From Xiphydria camelus (lineage: Eukaryota; Arthropoda; Insecta; Hymenoptera; Xiphydriidae), in NCBI GenBank assembly GCA_963678675.1, contig OY783200.1:13270890-13334889 (forward strand): a DNA stretch of 64,000 nt, in the 5' to 3' direction. Made by a program: the position numbers and the translations under genes. Positions 1-11,500 of the stretch are shown here, one piece after another; the first letter of the stretch is position 1; the number at the start of each line of letters is the position of its first letter. The notes under the pieces were generated by a model. The model did no database searches. It had not been told where the DNA came from and was given only the letters and a program-made list of their open reading frames with translations.

Positions 1-122
1 TATACGTATACCGCAATTCAAGAATTCAATTTATCACTTTAACTCAATTTCAAAAGTCACATCACAACATATTTCCAGACATAAATAAGCCTATACAAAA
101 AAGGAATAACGTTTTGTTTCAG

Positions 123-547
123 TCTACATACCTATCACAATTGGGCGGTAAAAACACATCATCCAAAGTAAATAATATATTACGTCGATGCATAACAGAC
201 AATCTCGCAAAAGAATATAGTTTCTTTGGCAAGCGTGCAGATAAGAAAGTTTTTTCACAACTAAAGTTGAAGACTGCCGTCGTTCGTAAGTATTCTGACA
301 TACTTTGAAGAATGAGTTATGCTGCGTGCCGCTACAAATTCCCATTACACATCAGAGTGGTGGAACAGATTACTCTTGTATTTTGAGTGGCAATATGTTT
401 AACAAACTTGTTTGAAATTGTTTAATTCCAGGTGCAATAAACTCAACTGATTGTTCAGAACAAGAAATCAACGACAGTATCAAAATTTGGCTTAAACACG
501 CACCTCAACGGTACAAAATTCAAGAATTGAAGAAACAGAATCCTTAA
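123..547 (+). CDS. DUF4806-type accessory protein of element A, last two exons (partial)
   Basis: This is the C-terminal part of the element's first gene. Exons are 123-285 (acceptor after tttgtttcag, donor gtaagt) and 432-547 (acceptor after taattccag, ending TAA at 545-547). The encoded segment has the DUF4806 pattern as I know it from insect proteins: ILRRCITDNLAKEYS, then SFFGKRADKK, ending IKIWLKHAPQR. Earlier exons lie outside the window. The stop is three bases before the transposase ATG and in the same frame. The function of DUF4806 is not established; a DNA- or transposase-accessory role is inference from its fixed position before the transposase. Confidence 0.72.
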
Positions 548-550
548 ACA

Positions 551-2641
551 ATGAGCAGAAAGACGACAAATGCAACTACAGGGAAACGTCAGCGGAATAG
601 AAAAATTGCAAAAGCTGTCGAAAATGCATTACATGAAATAAAACAGGAAAGTAATAGAATTCAAGTAACGAAGGAGTCTATTGCACATAATCATAAAAGC
701 GAAAATGTATATAGAAGCGATTGTGATAGCAATGTTTCACCGCTACTTCAAAATAGTACCCACATGAATCGCGTATTTTTGAATGACAGTGCTACCACAT
801 CAGAATTAGTCTATAACAATGATACTTTTGAAATGCTTTCCGATAGTAGCAGTACGATTGAAACACCTGATCTCTCTCAGAAGCTGAGACTTTGGGCAAT
901 AACTAGGAATGTACCTCGCTCGACAGTTAATGATCTATTACACATTCTTTCGCCCTATCATCCAGATTTACCGCTTGATTCACGAAGTTTATTAGTAACT
1001 AAATTAAATATAGACACTAAGAAACTAGAAAACGGGGAATACTGCCACTTGGGTTTATTGAATGGAATTAAAAAAGTAATTTCCCCATATCTGAAGGATA
1101 TTTCTAGTAATGTAATAGAAATAAGTTTCAATGTTGATGGTTTGCCCTTATTTGCAAGTTCGAAAACGCAGTTGTGGCCTATTTTGGGGTTAATAAAAAA
1201 AATAAAATGTCAACCTTTTGTTGTTGGAATTTTTTGTGGCAACGGCAAACCAAAGCCACTAACCGAGTTTTTAGAAAATTTTGTAAATGATCTTAGTCAT
1301 TTATTGGAAAATGGCATTAAACTTGATAACAAAAAATATATTGTCACTTTACATAGCTTCGTTTGCGATGCTCCAGCTAGGGCATACTTAAAATGTATAA
1401 AATCTCATGGCGGATACTCTTCTTGTGAAAAATGTACAGAATCTGGCGAGTATGTCGATGGAAGAGTTACATTGCAAGGTATTCATGCGCCTAAGAGAAC
1501 TGATACTTCATTCTCTCTACAAATAGATAGCGACCACCACTTAGGCGTTTCACCTTTATCGAAAATTCCAACAATAGGATTAGTGTCAAATTTCCCCATA
1601 GATTATATGCATAATGTATGTTTAGGTGTTGCTAAAAAGTTATTAAATACTTGGATTTCTGGTTCTTTACAAGTCCGCCTAGGCAGTAGATCAGTTCATC
1701 TATTATCAGAACGCTTATTGTCATCGCGATTTTACATTCCTGTAGAGTTTAACCGCAAACCCCGCAGCTTGGAAGAATTGCCACGCTGGAAAGCAACAGA
1801 ATTTAGAACTTTTGTATTATACCTAGGTCCGATTGTATTAAGAAATATCGTAGATCCCTCGATATATGAACATTTCTTGCTCTTTCATTCTGCTATTACT
1901 ATTCTGATTTCATACAAACACATTTCCACATTCGGCTGCAGGACTGCTGGCAATGTTTTAAACGTATTTGTTAAGCATTGTGAAAAATTGTATGGCAAAC
2001 AATTTTTAATTCATAATATTCATATGTTATCTCACCTCAGCGATGATGCAGAAATGTATGGACCTTTGGATAATTTCTCAGCGTTTGTTTTCGAAAACTT
2101 TTTAGGACAAATTAAACGCTTAGTGAAGTCACCTAATAGACCACTACAGCAAATTTGCCGCCGTATAAGTGAAATTGAAAGTGCATTTATTAATGAAAAT
2201 ATCAAATTAAAAGGACCAATAATTCCTAAATTTGAATATAACTGTGGCCCTCTTCCTACAAATATTATTTTCAGAAACAGTAAACAATTTAAACAACTAC
2301 GCTTGCAGAATTTCCAGATTTCTGTCCATGCATATTCTAAAGCTGATTCGTATTGCCTTATAAAAGAATCTAGATCAGTTGTGCAAATTCATAATATTTT
2401 GATGGATCACAACAATTCTTTTACGATAGTCGGGAAACGATTTTCATTTCATACATCATTATATTGTAATCCAATAGATTCTAAAGAATTAGATATTTAT
2501 GTCATCACAGGAATTTCAAATGATTATGAAACATGGCCTATCAACGTTATTACTGCTAAATGTCTAGTTCTACCTATTACTCAAAAGAATGATAAAGATT
2601 GTTGGGTTTCGTTGCCTTTAATACACTCGATTTATACTTAG
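551..2641 (+). CDS. CACTA/EnSpm-like DDE transposase, element A
   Basis: A 696-residue protein predicted to cut and join the element's ends in the nucleus. It resembles the Transposase_21/EnSpm type: an N-terminal low-complexity segment (1-110), a conserved LRLWAI block at 112, then the catalytic core. Likely catalytic acids are D196 (FNVDGLPLF), D273 (VCDAPARAY) and E515 (VFENFLGQIKR). A zinc-binding cluster C282/C292/C295 follows the second aspartate, and the family block IDYMHNVCLGVAKKLL is present. The frame is intact and matches element B residue for residue. The ATG at 551 follows the accessory-gene TAA by three bases in the same frame, so the true start is uncertain: AUG reinitiation, readthrough or an alternative splice are all open. 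Confidence 0.8.
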   Translation: MSRKTTNATTGKRQRNRKIAKAVENALHEIKQESNRIQVTKESIAHNHKSENVYRSDCDSNVSPLLQNSTHMNRVFLNDSATTSELVYNNDTFEMLSDSSSTIETPDLSQKLRLWAITRNVPRSTVNDLLHILSPYHPDLPLDSRSLLVTKLNIDTKKLENGEYCHLGLLNGIKKVISPYLKDISSNVIEISFNVDGLPLFASSKTQLWPILGLIKKIKCQPFVVGIFCGNGKPKPLTEFLENFVNDLSHLLENGIKLDNKKYIVTLHSFVCDAPARAYLKCIKSHGGYSSCEKCTESGEYVDGRVTLQGIHAPKRTDTSFSLQIDSDHHLGVSPLSKIPTIGLVSNFPIDYMHNVCLGVAKKLLNTWISGSLQVRLGSRSVHLLSERLLSSRFYIPVEFNRKPRSLEELPRWKATEFRTFVLYLGPIVLRNIVDPSIYEHFLLFHSAITILISYKHISTFGCRTAGNVLNVFVKHCEKLYGKQFLIHNIHMLSHLSDDAEMYGPLDNFSAFVFENFLGQIKRLVKSPNRPLQQICRRISEIESAFINENIKLKGPIIPKFEYNCGPLPTNIIFRNSKQFKQLRLQNFQISVHAYSKADSYCLIKESRSVVQIHNILMDHNNSFTIVGKRFSFHTSLYCNPIDSKELDIYVITGISNDYETWPINVITAKCLVLPITQKNDKDCWVSLPLIHSIYT

Positions 2642-3432
2642 GAATAATTAATGTATAATATCCTTCAATAGTACCGAAATACATAACACGTACGTTAGAA
2701 GTTATACACATACCGTACGTTAGAAGTTTTAACATACAATATGTATTACGTACATATATATGTATATTCTCAAATATATGTAGATGTTATTTCTCGAATA
2801 TGCAATTGTGTATTAATATTTTTCAATGCCTATTATTGTAATTCTAATGATCATATTTCACTGTTTAACAATATTGCGACTAGAGCTTTACTTACATTTT
2901 TTACACTCTTCTTTAAAATTTCCTTGAGTTTAAATAATATTGCAAAGCTTTTCACTGAGAATAAGATTTTAAAGTGTGACGTCTTTAGGATGGCATTATC
3001 ACGTAACTTTTAACGTCAATATGACGACCCGAATCAATAAAAACGAACGTAAATAAAACGTGACTATAGTGACGACATATTGACGTCGAAGTATGACGTC
3101 TCTTTAACGAGACATAATCACGTCATTTATGACGACATTATAACCGAACTAATCACGTTATTTCGACGAATCGAGTGACGAAATATTGACGTGAGTTTGA
3201 CGTGCCACTGCTACCTGGGAAGTCCATACATTATAAGGTTGTCTTGTCGGTTGTTTCTAAGTAAAAAGTCCGCCTTATAGCATATGGACTTGTTTGGTTC
3301 TTGTAAGAAACCCTTCATATACTTATTTGTTACATAAAGGAATGTCCCCATTTTAAATCTTTTAATTTAAATGTTTCAACAAAGACACTCTTAAAATGGA
3401 GACACTGTATACTAGCTGTGAGCTTATAATCA

Positions 3433-5553
3433 TTATTTTATAGTATGTAGTAAAGGAAAACAAACCAGTAATTCACAATGTGACAAAGACGTGTCAGAAA
3501 ATGGCATAACTACACATTTAGAAAAAGAATGATCAAATTTCCATTGTTGCGGATGTAACGACAGATTTTCCAGTAAGCATACACCAAAATCAATAGAATT
3601 TTGTGGATAAGTAAACAAGGGTTTATACATAGAAAATGTTTTGCCAATAATGAATGTGCCGCAATCATTCACTACTATATTGTCTATTTTAATAACTTCT
3701 TTTTCACGTACACAATAGCAGTCAGAAATTTTATATGTACAAGTAGTTAATGTGAAATTTCCAACAAGCAGCTTTTTGAACTGGTGTCCTTCTATATTTT
3801 GGAATGTAGGTCCATCGCGATGTTCATATAAATACTGAAACGCCCCCTTTTTATTATTACTTATTTTAAAATTTGCATTGATTTCTTGCATTCTGTTACA
3901 GATCTGTTCTAAAGGTTTATATGGGGACTTTATTAATTTTTTCATACAACCTAAAAAACTTTCGAAAGGGAAAGCCGAAAAATTATCCAAAGGACCAAAT
4001 TTATTGACGTCTTCACTTAAGTGACATAAAGTATGTACATTGTAAACAAAAAATTCTCTTCCATAAAGTTTTTCACAATGTTCGATAAAAACAGTCAGAA
4101 GCCTATGAGCGTATTTTACATCAAACTTTGTAATATGGGAAAACGATGCAAGTATTGAAATACCACAATGTAGTAATAAAAAGTGTTCATAAACAGCTAA
4201 TGGAACATGTTTCTTAAGCACGACAGGACCCAAATAGAGTAAAAAGGTGCGAAATTCAGTAGCTTTCCAATTCGCTAATTCTGATAATGGCCGTGGTTTT
4301 CTATTTATTTCAATAGGCATATATTTTCGTAGCAAGACTAATTTAGAAGATATAAGCTTAACTGTTTGGCTTCTTAATCTTGTCTTCAAATCTCCCCCTA
4401 ACCAAGTATTCAATAGTTTTCGTGTAACACCTAAGCACACACTATGCATGTAATCGATAGGAAATTGAGAAATAAGTCCAATTGGCAACTGAGTTAATGG
4501 TGATATTCCGAGGTGATGATCCTCATCTATTTGATTTAAAAATGAGCTATCTGTTCTTCGAGACGCCGAGGTACCTTTTAAAATTACACGTCTATTAACA
4601 TATTCCCCCACTTCCGTACATTTATCGCAACTCGAATAGCCACCATGCGACTTTATGCACTTTATGTATGCCCTGGCAGGTGCATCACATATAAAGTTGT
4701 CGACTACAATAGAGTAGTGAATACTTTTGATATTTATGCCATTTTCTAAAACACAATTCAGTTCATTAATAAATTCATCCAAAAACCCAGCGAGAGGTAT
4801 TGGTTTTGATTTTCCACAAAATATTCCTACAGGAAATGGGGAATAATTATTTTTAAGACTGTTAGTCACACGAGCTAAGATGGGCCAAAACTGAATATTT
4901 GAACTTCGAAAAAGAGGAATTCCATCTATATTAAAGCTAAGTTTTATCACCTGGCTAGGAAAATCTTCACATGCTAATTTATTTAAAGCCTCTACTAGAC
5001 CTACATGACAATATGTTCCATTTTCTAATTCTTTGATATGACTCATGGCTGATGAAGAAACTTTTAATAAAGTGCGGCATTCTAAGGGTAACTCTGGATG
5101 AAACTTGGATAGTTTATGTAACAAATCAGTAACAATGGAATGTGGAATGTTAGATGATATTGCCCATTTCCGTAATGTCTCTTTTAAATCATCAGAGGAA
5201 TCCTCGGAAGAATTAGAGCCTAATGAATTTGAGGATATGTAACTAGCAATGCCATATTTATGAGTTATATTAGAAGTTTCTTCAACACAGTCGCTAGGAG
5301 TATGCTCCAATATTGATGATGTTTGCGATACATTCTCAGGTAAAGTTACAGTTTCAGTGAATACCGATGTAGACACTTGACTTTCAGAAATTTGCTTTGG
5401 AAGAAAACCCTGCTTTATAAAACATTCGTTATCAGTAATCTGATCTAGCACTTGTAATTGTTCCTTAACAACTTTTTGTACACGCCTATATATCTGCCTT
5501 TCGCTGACAATATTTTTTTGAAATTTTGCATTTTTAAAAAATTTTTGAGTATT
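3433..5553 (-). CDS. CACTA/EnSpm-like DDE transposase, element C (start codon unclear)
   Basis: The frame is open for about 706 codons directly after the accessory-gene TAA (5554-5556). It is a diverged homologue of the A/B transposase: LRKWAISSNIPHS, FNIDGIPLF (first D), ICDAPARAY (second D), IDYMHSVCLGVTRKLL and FPFESFLGCMKKL (catalytic E). There is no ATG from the TAA through the conserved LRKWAI block. The first methionine comes about 45 residues after that block, so an AUG start would remove conserved sequence. A GTG at 5449-5451 exists, but nothing favours it. The linker between TAA and LRxWAI is 126 codons here and 112 in element B. This suggests expression as an extension of the accessory protein, by readthrough or splicing. 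Confidence 0.75.
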   Translation of the reverse strand, partial: NTQKFFKNAKFQKNIVSERQIYRRVQKVVKEQLQVLDQITDNECFIKQGFLPKQISESQVSTSVFTETVTLPENVSQTSSILEHTPSDCVEETSNITHKYGIASYISSNSLGSNSSEDSSDDLKETLRKWAISSNIPHSIVTDLLHKLSKFHPELPLECRTLLKVSSSAMSHIKELENGTYCHVGLVEALNKLACEDFPSQVIKLSFNIDGIPLFRSSNIQFWPILARVTNSLKNNYSPFPVGIFCGKSKPIPLAGFLDEFINELNCVLENGINIKSIHYSIVVDNFICDAPARAYIKCIKSHGGYSSCDKCTEVGEYVNRRVILKGTSASRRTDSSFLNQIDEDHHLGISPLTQLPIGLISQFPIDYMHSVCLGVTRKLLNTWLGGDLKTRLRSQTVKLISSKLVLLRKYMPIEINRKPRPLSELANWKATEFRTFLLYLGPVVLKKHVPLAVYEHFLLLHCGISILASFSHITKFDVKYAHRLLTVFIEHCEKLYGREFFVYNVHTLCHLSEDVNKFGPLDNFSAFPFESFLGCMKKLIKSPYKPLEQICNRMQEINANFKISNNKKGAFQYLYEHRDGPTFQNIEGHQFKKLLVGNFTLTTCTYKISDCYCVREKEVIKIDNIVVNDCGTFIIGKTFSMYKPLFTYPQNSIDFGVCLLENLSLHPQQWKFDHSFSKCVVMPFSDTSLSHCELLVCFPLLHTIK

Positions 5554-8500
5554 TTACTTCCTTGTGTTTGCTCTCACCAATCTTTGAGGAGCGTGCTTAA
5601 GCCAAATTTTTATGGAATCCTCAACTTCCTTGTCTGTTATGCCAGGACTATTTAATTTGACAGCCTCTAAAAAAATAGGTTTAGGTAAATATTCAGTGTT
5701 TCAGTATTTTATAATTTTAGTTCAAACTTAAAACTTTACTTACTAATTACAGCTTCCTTTAAAAGTAAATTACCAAACGGAATTTTCCCAAGACGTTTTC
5801 CATAAAATGAATACTGCGTTGCCAGATCGTCAGTAAAAATTATTTTCAGGATTCGGTTCGTTTTGGATGTGCAATCTTTGCCACCTACACTGTTCAAATA
5901 AACAACCTACAAAAAAGATAATATTAGTATTGGTTTGTAGAAAAAAATATCACCTAAAACTTTTTAAAACAGTAAAAAAGTTTGAATCCCGCAGATAATA
6001 CATATACAGGGTGTCCATAAATAATTCTAGGGCTGATTCTACGCACGAAAAATCTCGATATTTACCAAGTTAATAACCTCAAAATATTTGTTTTTTTAAA
6101 TATATTTTGCCACGTTTTTAGTAGTGTACAAATTTTTTTGCCCATAATTTCCTGATACCCTGCATACCAGATTACTACATAATTTCGTATAAGAAAGATA
6201 CTCACAACTGATGACAATTTTTCATTACATTTTAAATATTCTTCCACATGCTTAATGTCATCTAAATGAGTTAAAGGCAGCTGTACTGGAAAATCAGCAG
6301 GTATTGCGACAGTTTTCGATACATCCTTATTTTTGATGTAGTTTAAAATTTGAATGTTCTGCTCTTTTATAATATTAAGCAAAGTTAATATTTGGGTTCT
6401 GAATTCTAAAAAAAAGATAGCCATTAAATTATATAAAAATAATACAATATACCAGAATAAATTATTTTTGAATTAATAGAATTAAAAACATTATTTTTTT
6501 AAACCATCTTTCCACATCTTTCTTTAAACGTGCTTAATTTTGACACTACTGGTATACTTAAACTACATTTTTTTTCTTTTCGATAGCTCTTATTCATTCG
6601 GGCATCCCACATATTTCTTATATATGTACTCACCTAGCTCATCCCCACGTGCCCTAGGTATCCCATGGGATGTTTCGTTGTTAACAGGTCGGCGTAAATC
6701 ACTTGTGCTTGCTTGTAGTGAATTAATTGTGGTTTCATTAGAAGGAGTGTTTTCCAATACAACTGACCTTTTAGTATATCCTTAAAAAAAAATTAGTTGC
6801 ATGGATTAATATCTTAAGATGAAAACGTAGAAAAATTCTGAAAACTTGGACTTTTAAGGAGTAGGGAGTGCTGGCAAAAATACCTGTTCTTTTTGTTACA
6901 AATCTGAAAAAAAAATGGTTCGCTTTTTGCAAAAGATTCATACTTAAGCAAAAACTTACCCTTGGGTTATTACCGAGTACTCTAAGTGAAAGATTTTAAC
7001 ATATTTTCAAAAATGTTGATTTTTTTTATCAAAAATTTTCCAAAGAAAATTTTATTCACTTAGTGAACTCGGGAATAACGCAAAGAACATTTTTGCTTTA
7101 TAAAGTTTTTGCGAAAAATGAACCATTTTCCTTTAGATTTGTAACAAAAAGCGTTATTTTGTGCCAGAGCTCACTGCTCCATAAGACTTTCGAAGGATAT
7201 TTCTGTAGAATTTACAATAAAACAAAATACAATGGAAACATTTTAGTTCCCTTCGCCCCATTGATGTTACCTCCCAGGTAGCAGTGACACGTCATATTCA
7301 CGTCGCTTGAAGGTGATTGTTCGTCGACGACGTCATATGCCTTAAATTCGACGTTTTAATCACGTGTTATTTGAAGATCATATTATGACGTCATTGAAAT
7401 GACGTTTTTTTCACGTAATTTGTTGACGAAACAGTCACATAATTTATTATTTCCCTACGCATAATCAGGTGTGTAACTGTAAGAAATGTATAAGATGAAA
7501 TACCCATCAGTTGAAAAGTTTGTGAGATATTTTCGTTCAAAGTACAAGAGTAAATTGCGCTGCGTGCGACTAAGTTTCCAGCGCCCAGCGAAATTTACTC
7601 TTGTACTTTGAGCGGAAATATCTCACAAACGGTTCAGCGAATGGACATTTCACCTTTTACCTTTTTTTGTTCATCTTGACGAGCTCTACTACTTTTGTAG
7701 GAATTAAAATACCGAATTCCACTTAAAAAGATGAAAGTAACCTTCATATCTCGTAAATAATGCGTGTCATTGAAAATCTGTTGCATCTACCATATGTATC
7801 TTTCAATACCAAACAAATTTTATTTGAAATATATTTTCATAAAATTACAAATAACGGAAATAAACGGGATTTTCCCTTGATACCTCTGCGGGATACTTTT
7901 TACAAGAACTCCAACGGAATAGAAAATCACGGCATTGCGGGTACCCGTGTTACCTGCCACTTTCCTTGGTATCCGCGTTTAATGAGTTCCATGTGCTGAC
8001 CAAATGCCGTAGACCGAGGTGGGTCTTTCCCTATACTAACGTACCGTCACCACGGCAGAAACGGTTTATTTCTTTGAGTTTGAAAATTTCGGTTCAGTCA
8101 CGTCGGTAGTCCCGTACAGTTCAAACGATATTCGAACATTCGTGGCATTTTCAGTGCAGTGCATATACGATTTCTTAAAGCAGCAAAGTGACAGGAAAAT
8201 AAAAGTGAGAGCGAGCGAAAAAAGAGTGACTGTATAAGACGTCGCGTATAATGACATATGTAGGCGTCGAGTTTTCTGCTTCCGAGGAATGTGCAGGCGG
8301 CATAGCTGTAGTAAATAGCCGCTGGTTAACGCCACGAAAAAAAGAAGTCTTGTGGCCACCATGCAAGACGCAAAATGAATACAATAAATTATTAAAACGT
8401 GGGGAAAATCCAGATGAGGAGACCTGGACAGTGTATGGTATTTGCCGTCGTTTTTTTGAGTGCGGTAAGTACACACATATGCTTATTCCTTCTTAACAAA

Positions 8501-11500
8501 AGGGGGATAACAACGTAAAGCCGAATTTTTGGAGCTCCTCATTATCTTTTCTTTGTGATATGGTTGAGCGCTGAACGAATGCACGAGATATCGTTCGATA
8601 ACATTTTTTTTTATTTCATCAGATTCTTCAATTCGATATTAAAAAACTATAATCATTATATTTCTATACAGATGATTTTGAAAAAGCTTCGTATAAAATA
8701 AAACAAGCCGAAGTAACCTCAGATATACAGTCAGGTATTGAAACACCAAAAAAAAAGCAATCGTGGAAGAGAAAAGTCTCTGCTACCCGCAAAATTTTGT
8801 CTGATTCGAGTGACGAAGAAAATATCAGTCTTCTTCCTAGACCACCGAAGGTAGAAATCTATAAAAAGTCTGGTTCTGAGTGCAAAAGATTGAAACTGGG
8901 AGAGGATGGTACGTACACCTGAAGAATTATTAATGAACATGGCTGATTATATTTTTCGCGCTGGCATTTCGATAAATTTAAGAAGATTTTCAAATTGAGC
9001 CTTCATTAAATAATTATAGGAAATTTAAAACTTGATTTGTATCATTTTATGGACATGATCCAACAATTACGAGCAATCTTATTACATGAAATAAGCTATT
9101 TAACAGTTTTGTATCATATCTTTGTATGAATTAGAAATGTATGATCTGAATATTTTTTAGTTAATTCCGATCCACATTCTATTAATACAAGAAATGATGA
9201 TGATTATTCAGTTCAACCATCTCATTCAACGATCTCTCATCTTTCAAAAGTATCGCAATCTACCGGTACTTTGAATAATGATTTAGATGACCTAGCAGCA
9301 AATAATGTTAATAATATCGGTAAGCCTATGGTAATTATATTTGAAATCCAATATTTCAATATGTGCGGGTAAAATTGCCTGCACATATTGCAATACGACA
9401 AAACGTTTCCGCCAACCTAATATACAGATTTTATGTAGGAAAATTAACAGACGTATGTCTATATATTTTTACCAATACTTTGATTAATTTATTGTAGTGT
9501 TTCAACGGAAGTTATTACGAGAAATTTTTATTATAAAAGAACAAAATACCCAAATACTTCGATGGATTGAAAAGCAGTCAACAACTGCCACGTTAAACCA
9601 ATGTCAAGCAGCACATTTACCATCAAATTTACCGATTAATACTACTGATGATCTAGATGGATTCGAACGTTATTTAGAAGAAAAAGAAAATTTGATTGGC
9701 TTCGTAAGAATTGTCTCTTTACTTATAAACATATTGACATATAATTTGATTCAAGCTTCTCTATATTTGATTACTTCTTTTTATTATCATACTTCGTAAA
9801 TCATATGAATAGCATACATATACGTATACCGCAATTCAAGAATTCAATTTATCACTTTAACTCAATTTCAAAAGTCACATCACAACATATTTCCAGACAT
9901 AAATAAGCCTATACAAAAAAGGAATAACGTTTTGTTTCAGTCTACATACCTATCACAATTGGGCGGTAAAAACACATCATCCAAAGTAAATAATATATTA
10001 CGTCGATGCATAACAGACAATCTCGCAAAAGAATATAGTTTCTTTGGCAAGCGTGCAGATAAGAAAGTTTTTTCACAACTAAAGTTGAAGACTGCCGTCG
10101 TTCGTAAGTATTCTGACATACTTTGAAGAATGAGTTATGCTGCGTGCCGCTACAAATTCCCATTACACATCAGAGTGGTGGAACAGATTACTCTTGTATT
10201 TTGAGTGGCAATATGTTTAACAAACTTGTTTGAAATTGTTTAATTCCAGGTGCAATAAACTCAACTGATTGTTCAGAACAAGAAATCAACGACAGTATCA
10301 AAATTTGGCTTAAACACGCACCTCAACGGTACAAAATTCAAGAATTGAAGAAACAGAATCCTTAAACAATGAGCAGAAAGACGACAAATGCAACTACAGG
10401 GAAACGTCAGCGGAATAGAAAAATTGCAAAAGCTGTCGAAAATGCATTACATGAAATAAAACAGGAAAGTAATAGAATTCAAGTAACGAAGGAGTCTATT
10501 GCACATAATCATAAAAGCGAAAATGTATATAGAAGCGATTGTGATAGCAATGTTTCACCGCTACTTCAAAATAGTACCCACATGAATCGCGTATTTTTGA
10601 ATGACAGTGCTACCACATCAGAATTAGTCTATAACAATGATACTTTTGAAATGCTTTCCGATAGTAGCAGTACGATTGAAACACCTGATCTCTCTCAGAA
10701 GCTGAGACTTTGGGCAATAACTAGGAATGTACCTCGCTCGACAGTTAATGATCTATTACACATTCTTTCGCCCTATCATCCAGATTTACCGCTTGATTCA
10801 CGAAGTTTATTAGTAACTAAATTAAATATAGACACTAAGAAACTAGAAAACGGGGAATACTGCCACTTGGGTTTATTGAATGGAATTAAAAAAGTAATTT
10901 CCCCATATCTGAAGGATATTTCTAGTAATGTAATAGAAATAAGTTTCAATGTTGATGGTTTGCCCTTATTTGCAAGTTCGAAAACGCAGTTGTGGCCTAT
11001 TTTGGGGTTAATAAAAAAAATAAAATGTCAACCTTTTGTTGTTGGAATTTTTTGTGGCAACGGCAAACCAAAGCCACTAACCGAGTTTTTAGAAAATTTT
11101 GTAAATGATCTTAGTCATTTATTGGAAAATGGCATTAAACTTGATAACAAAAAATATATTGTCACTTTACATAGCTTCGTTTGCGATGCTCCAGCTAGGG
11201 CATACTTAAAATGTATAAAATCTCATGGCGGATACTCTTCTTGTGAAAAATGTACAGAATCTGGCGAGTATGTCGATGGAAGAGTTACATTGCAAGGTAT
11301 TCATGCGCCTAAGAGAACTGATACTTCATTCTCTCTACAAATAGATAGCGACCACCACTTAGGCGTTTCACCTTTATCGAAAATTCCAACAATAGGATTA
11401 GTGTCAAATTTCCCCATAGATTATATGCATAATGTATGTTTAGGTGTTGCTAAAAAGTTATTAAATACTTGGATTTCTGGTTCTTTACAAGTCCGCCTAG

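Larger units (their letters stand above)
1..3219 (+). mobile_element. Element A: 3' part of a CACTA/EnSpm-like DNA transposon with CCCAGG ends
   Basis: Position n here corresponds to position n+9818 of element B, and I saw no difference between the two in the coding frames or flanks I compared. The right end reads CCACTGCTACCTGGG and stops at 3219, exactly where B stops at 13,037; beyond that the two diverge. If A is full length, its left end lies about 2.5 kb before the window. It carries the last two exons of the accessory gene, the whole transposase and an ACGTC-rich right end. It appears to have inserted into the 3' region of the opposite-strand element C. Confidence 0.85.

Noticed and set aside
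2741..3013. 90-residue reading frame (also 12,559-12,831)
   Set aside because: Lies in the 3' untranslated, low-complexity part of elements A/B and has no recognisable motif.
5449..5451. GTG as start of the element C transposase
   Set aside because: Nothing supports a non-AUG start here, and the frame stays open further upstream to the accessory-gene TAA.
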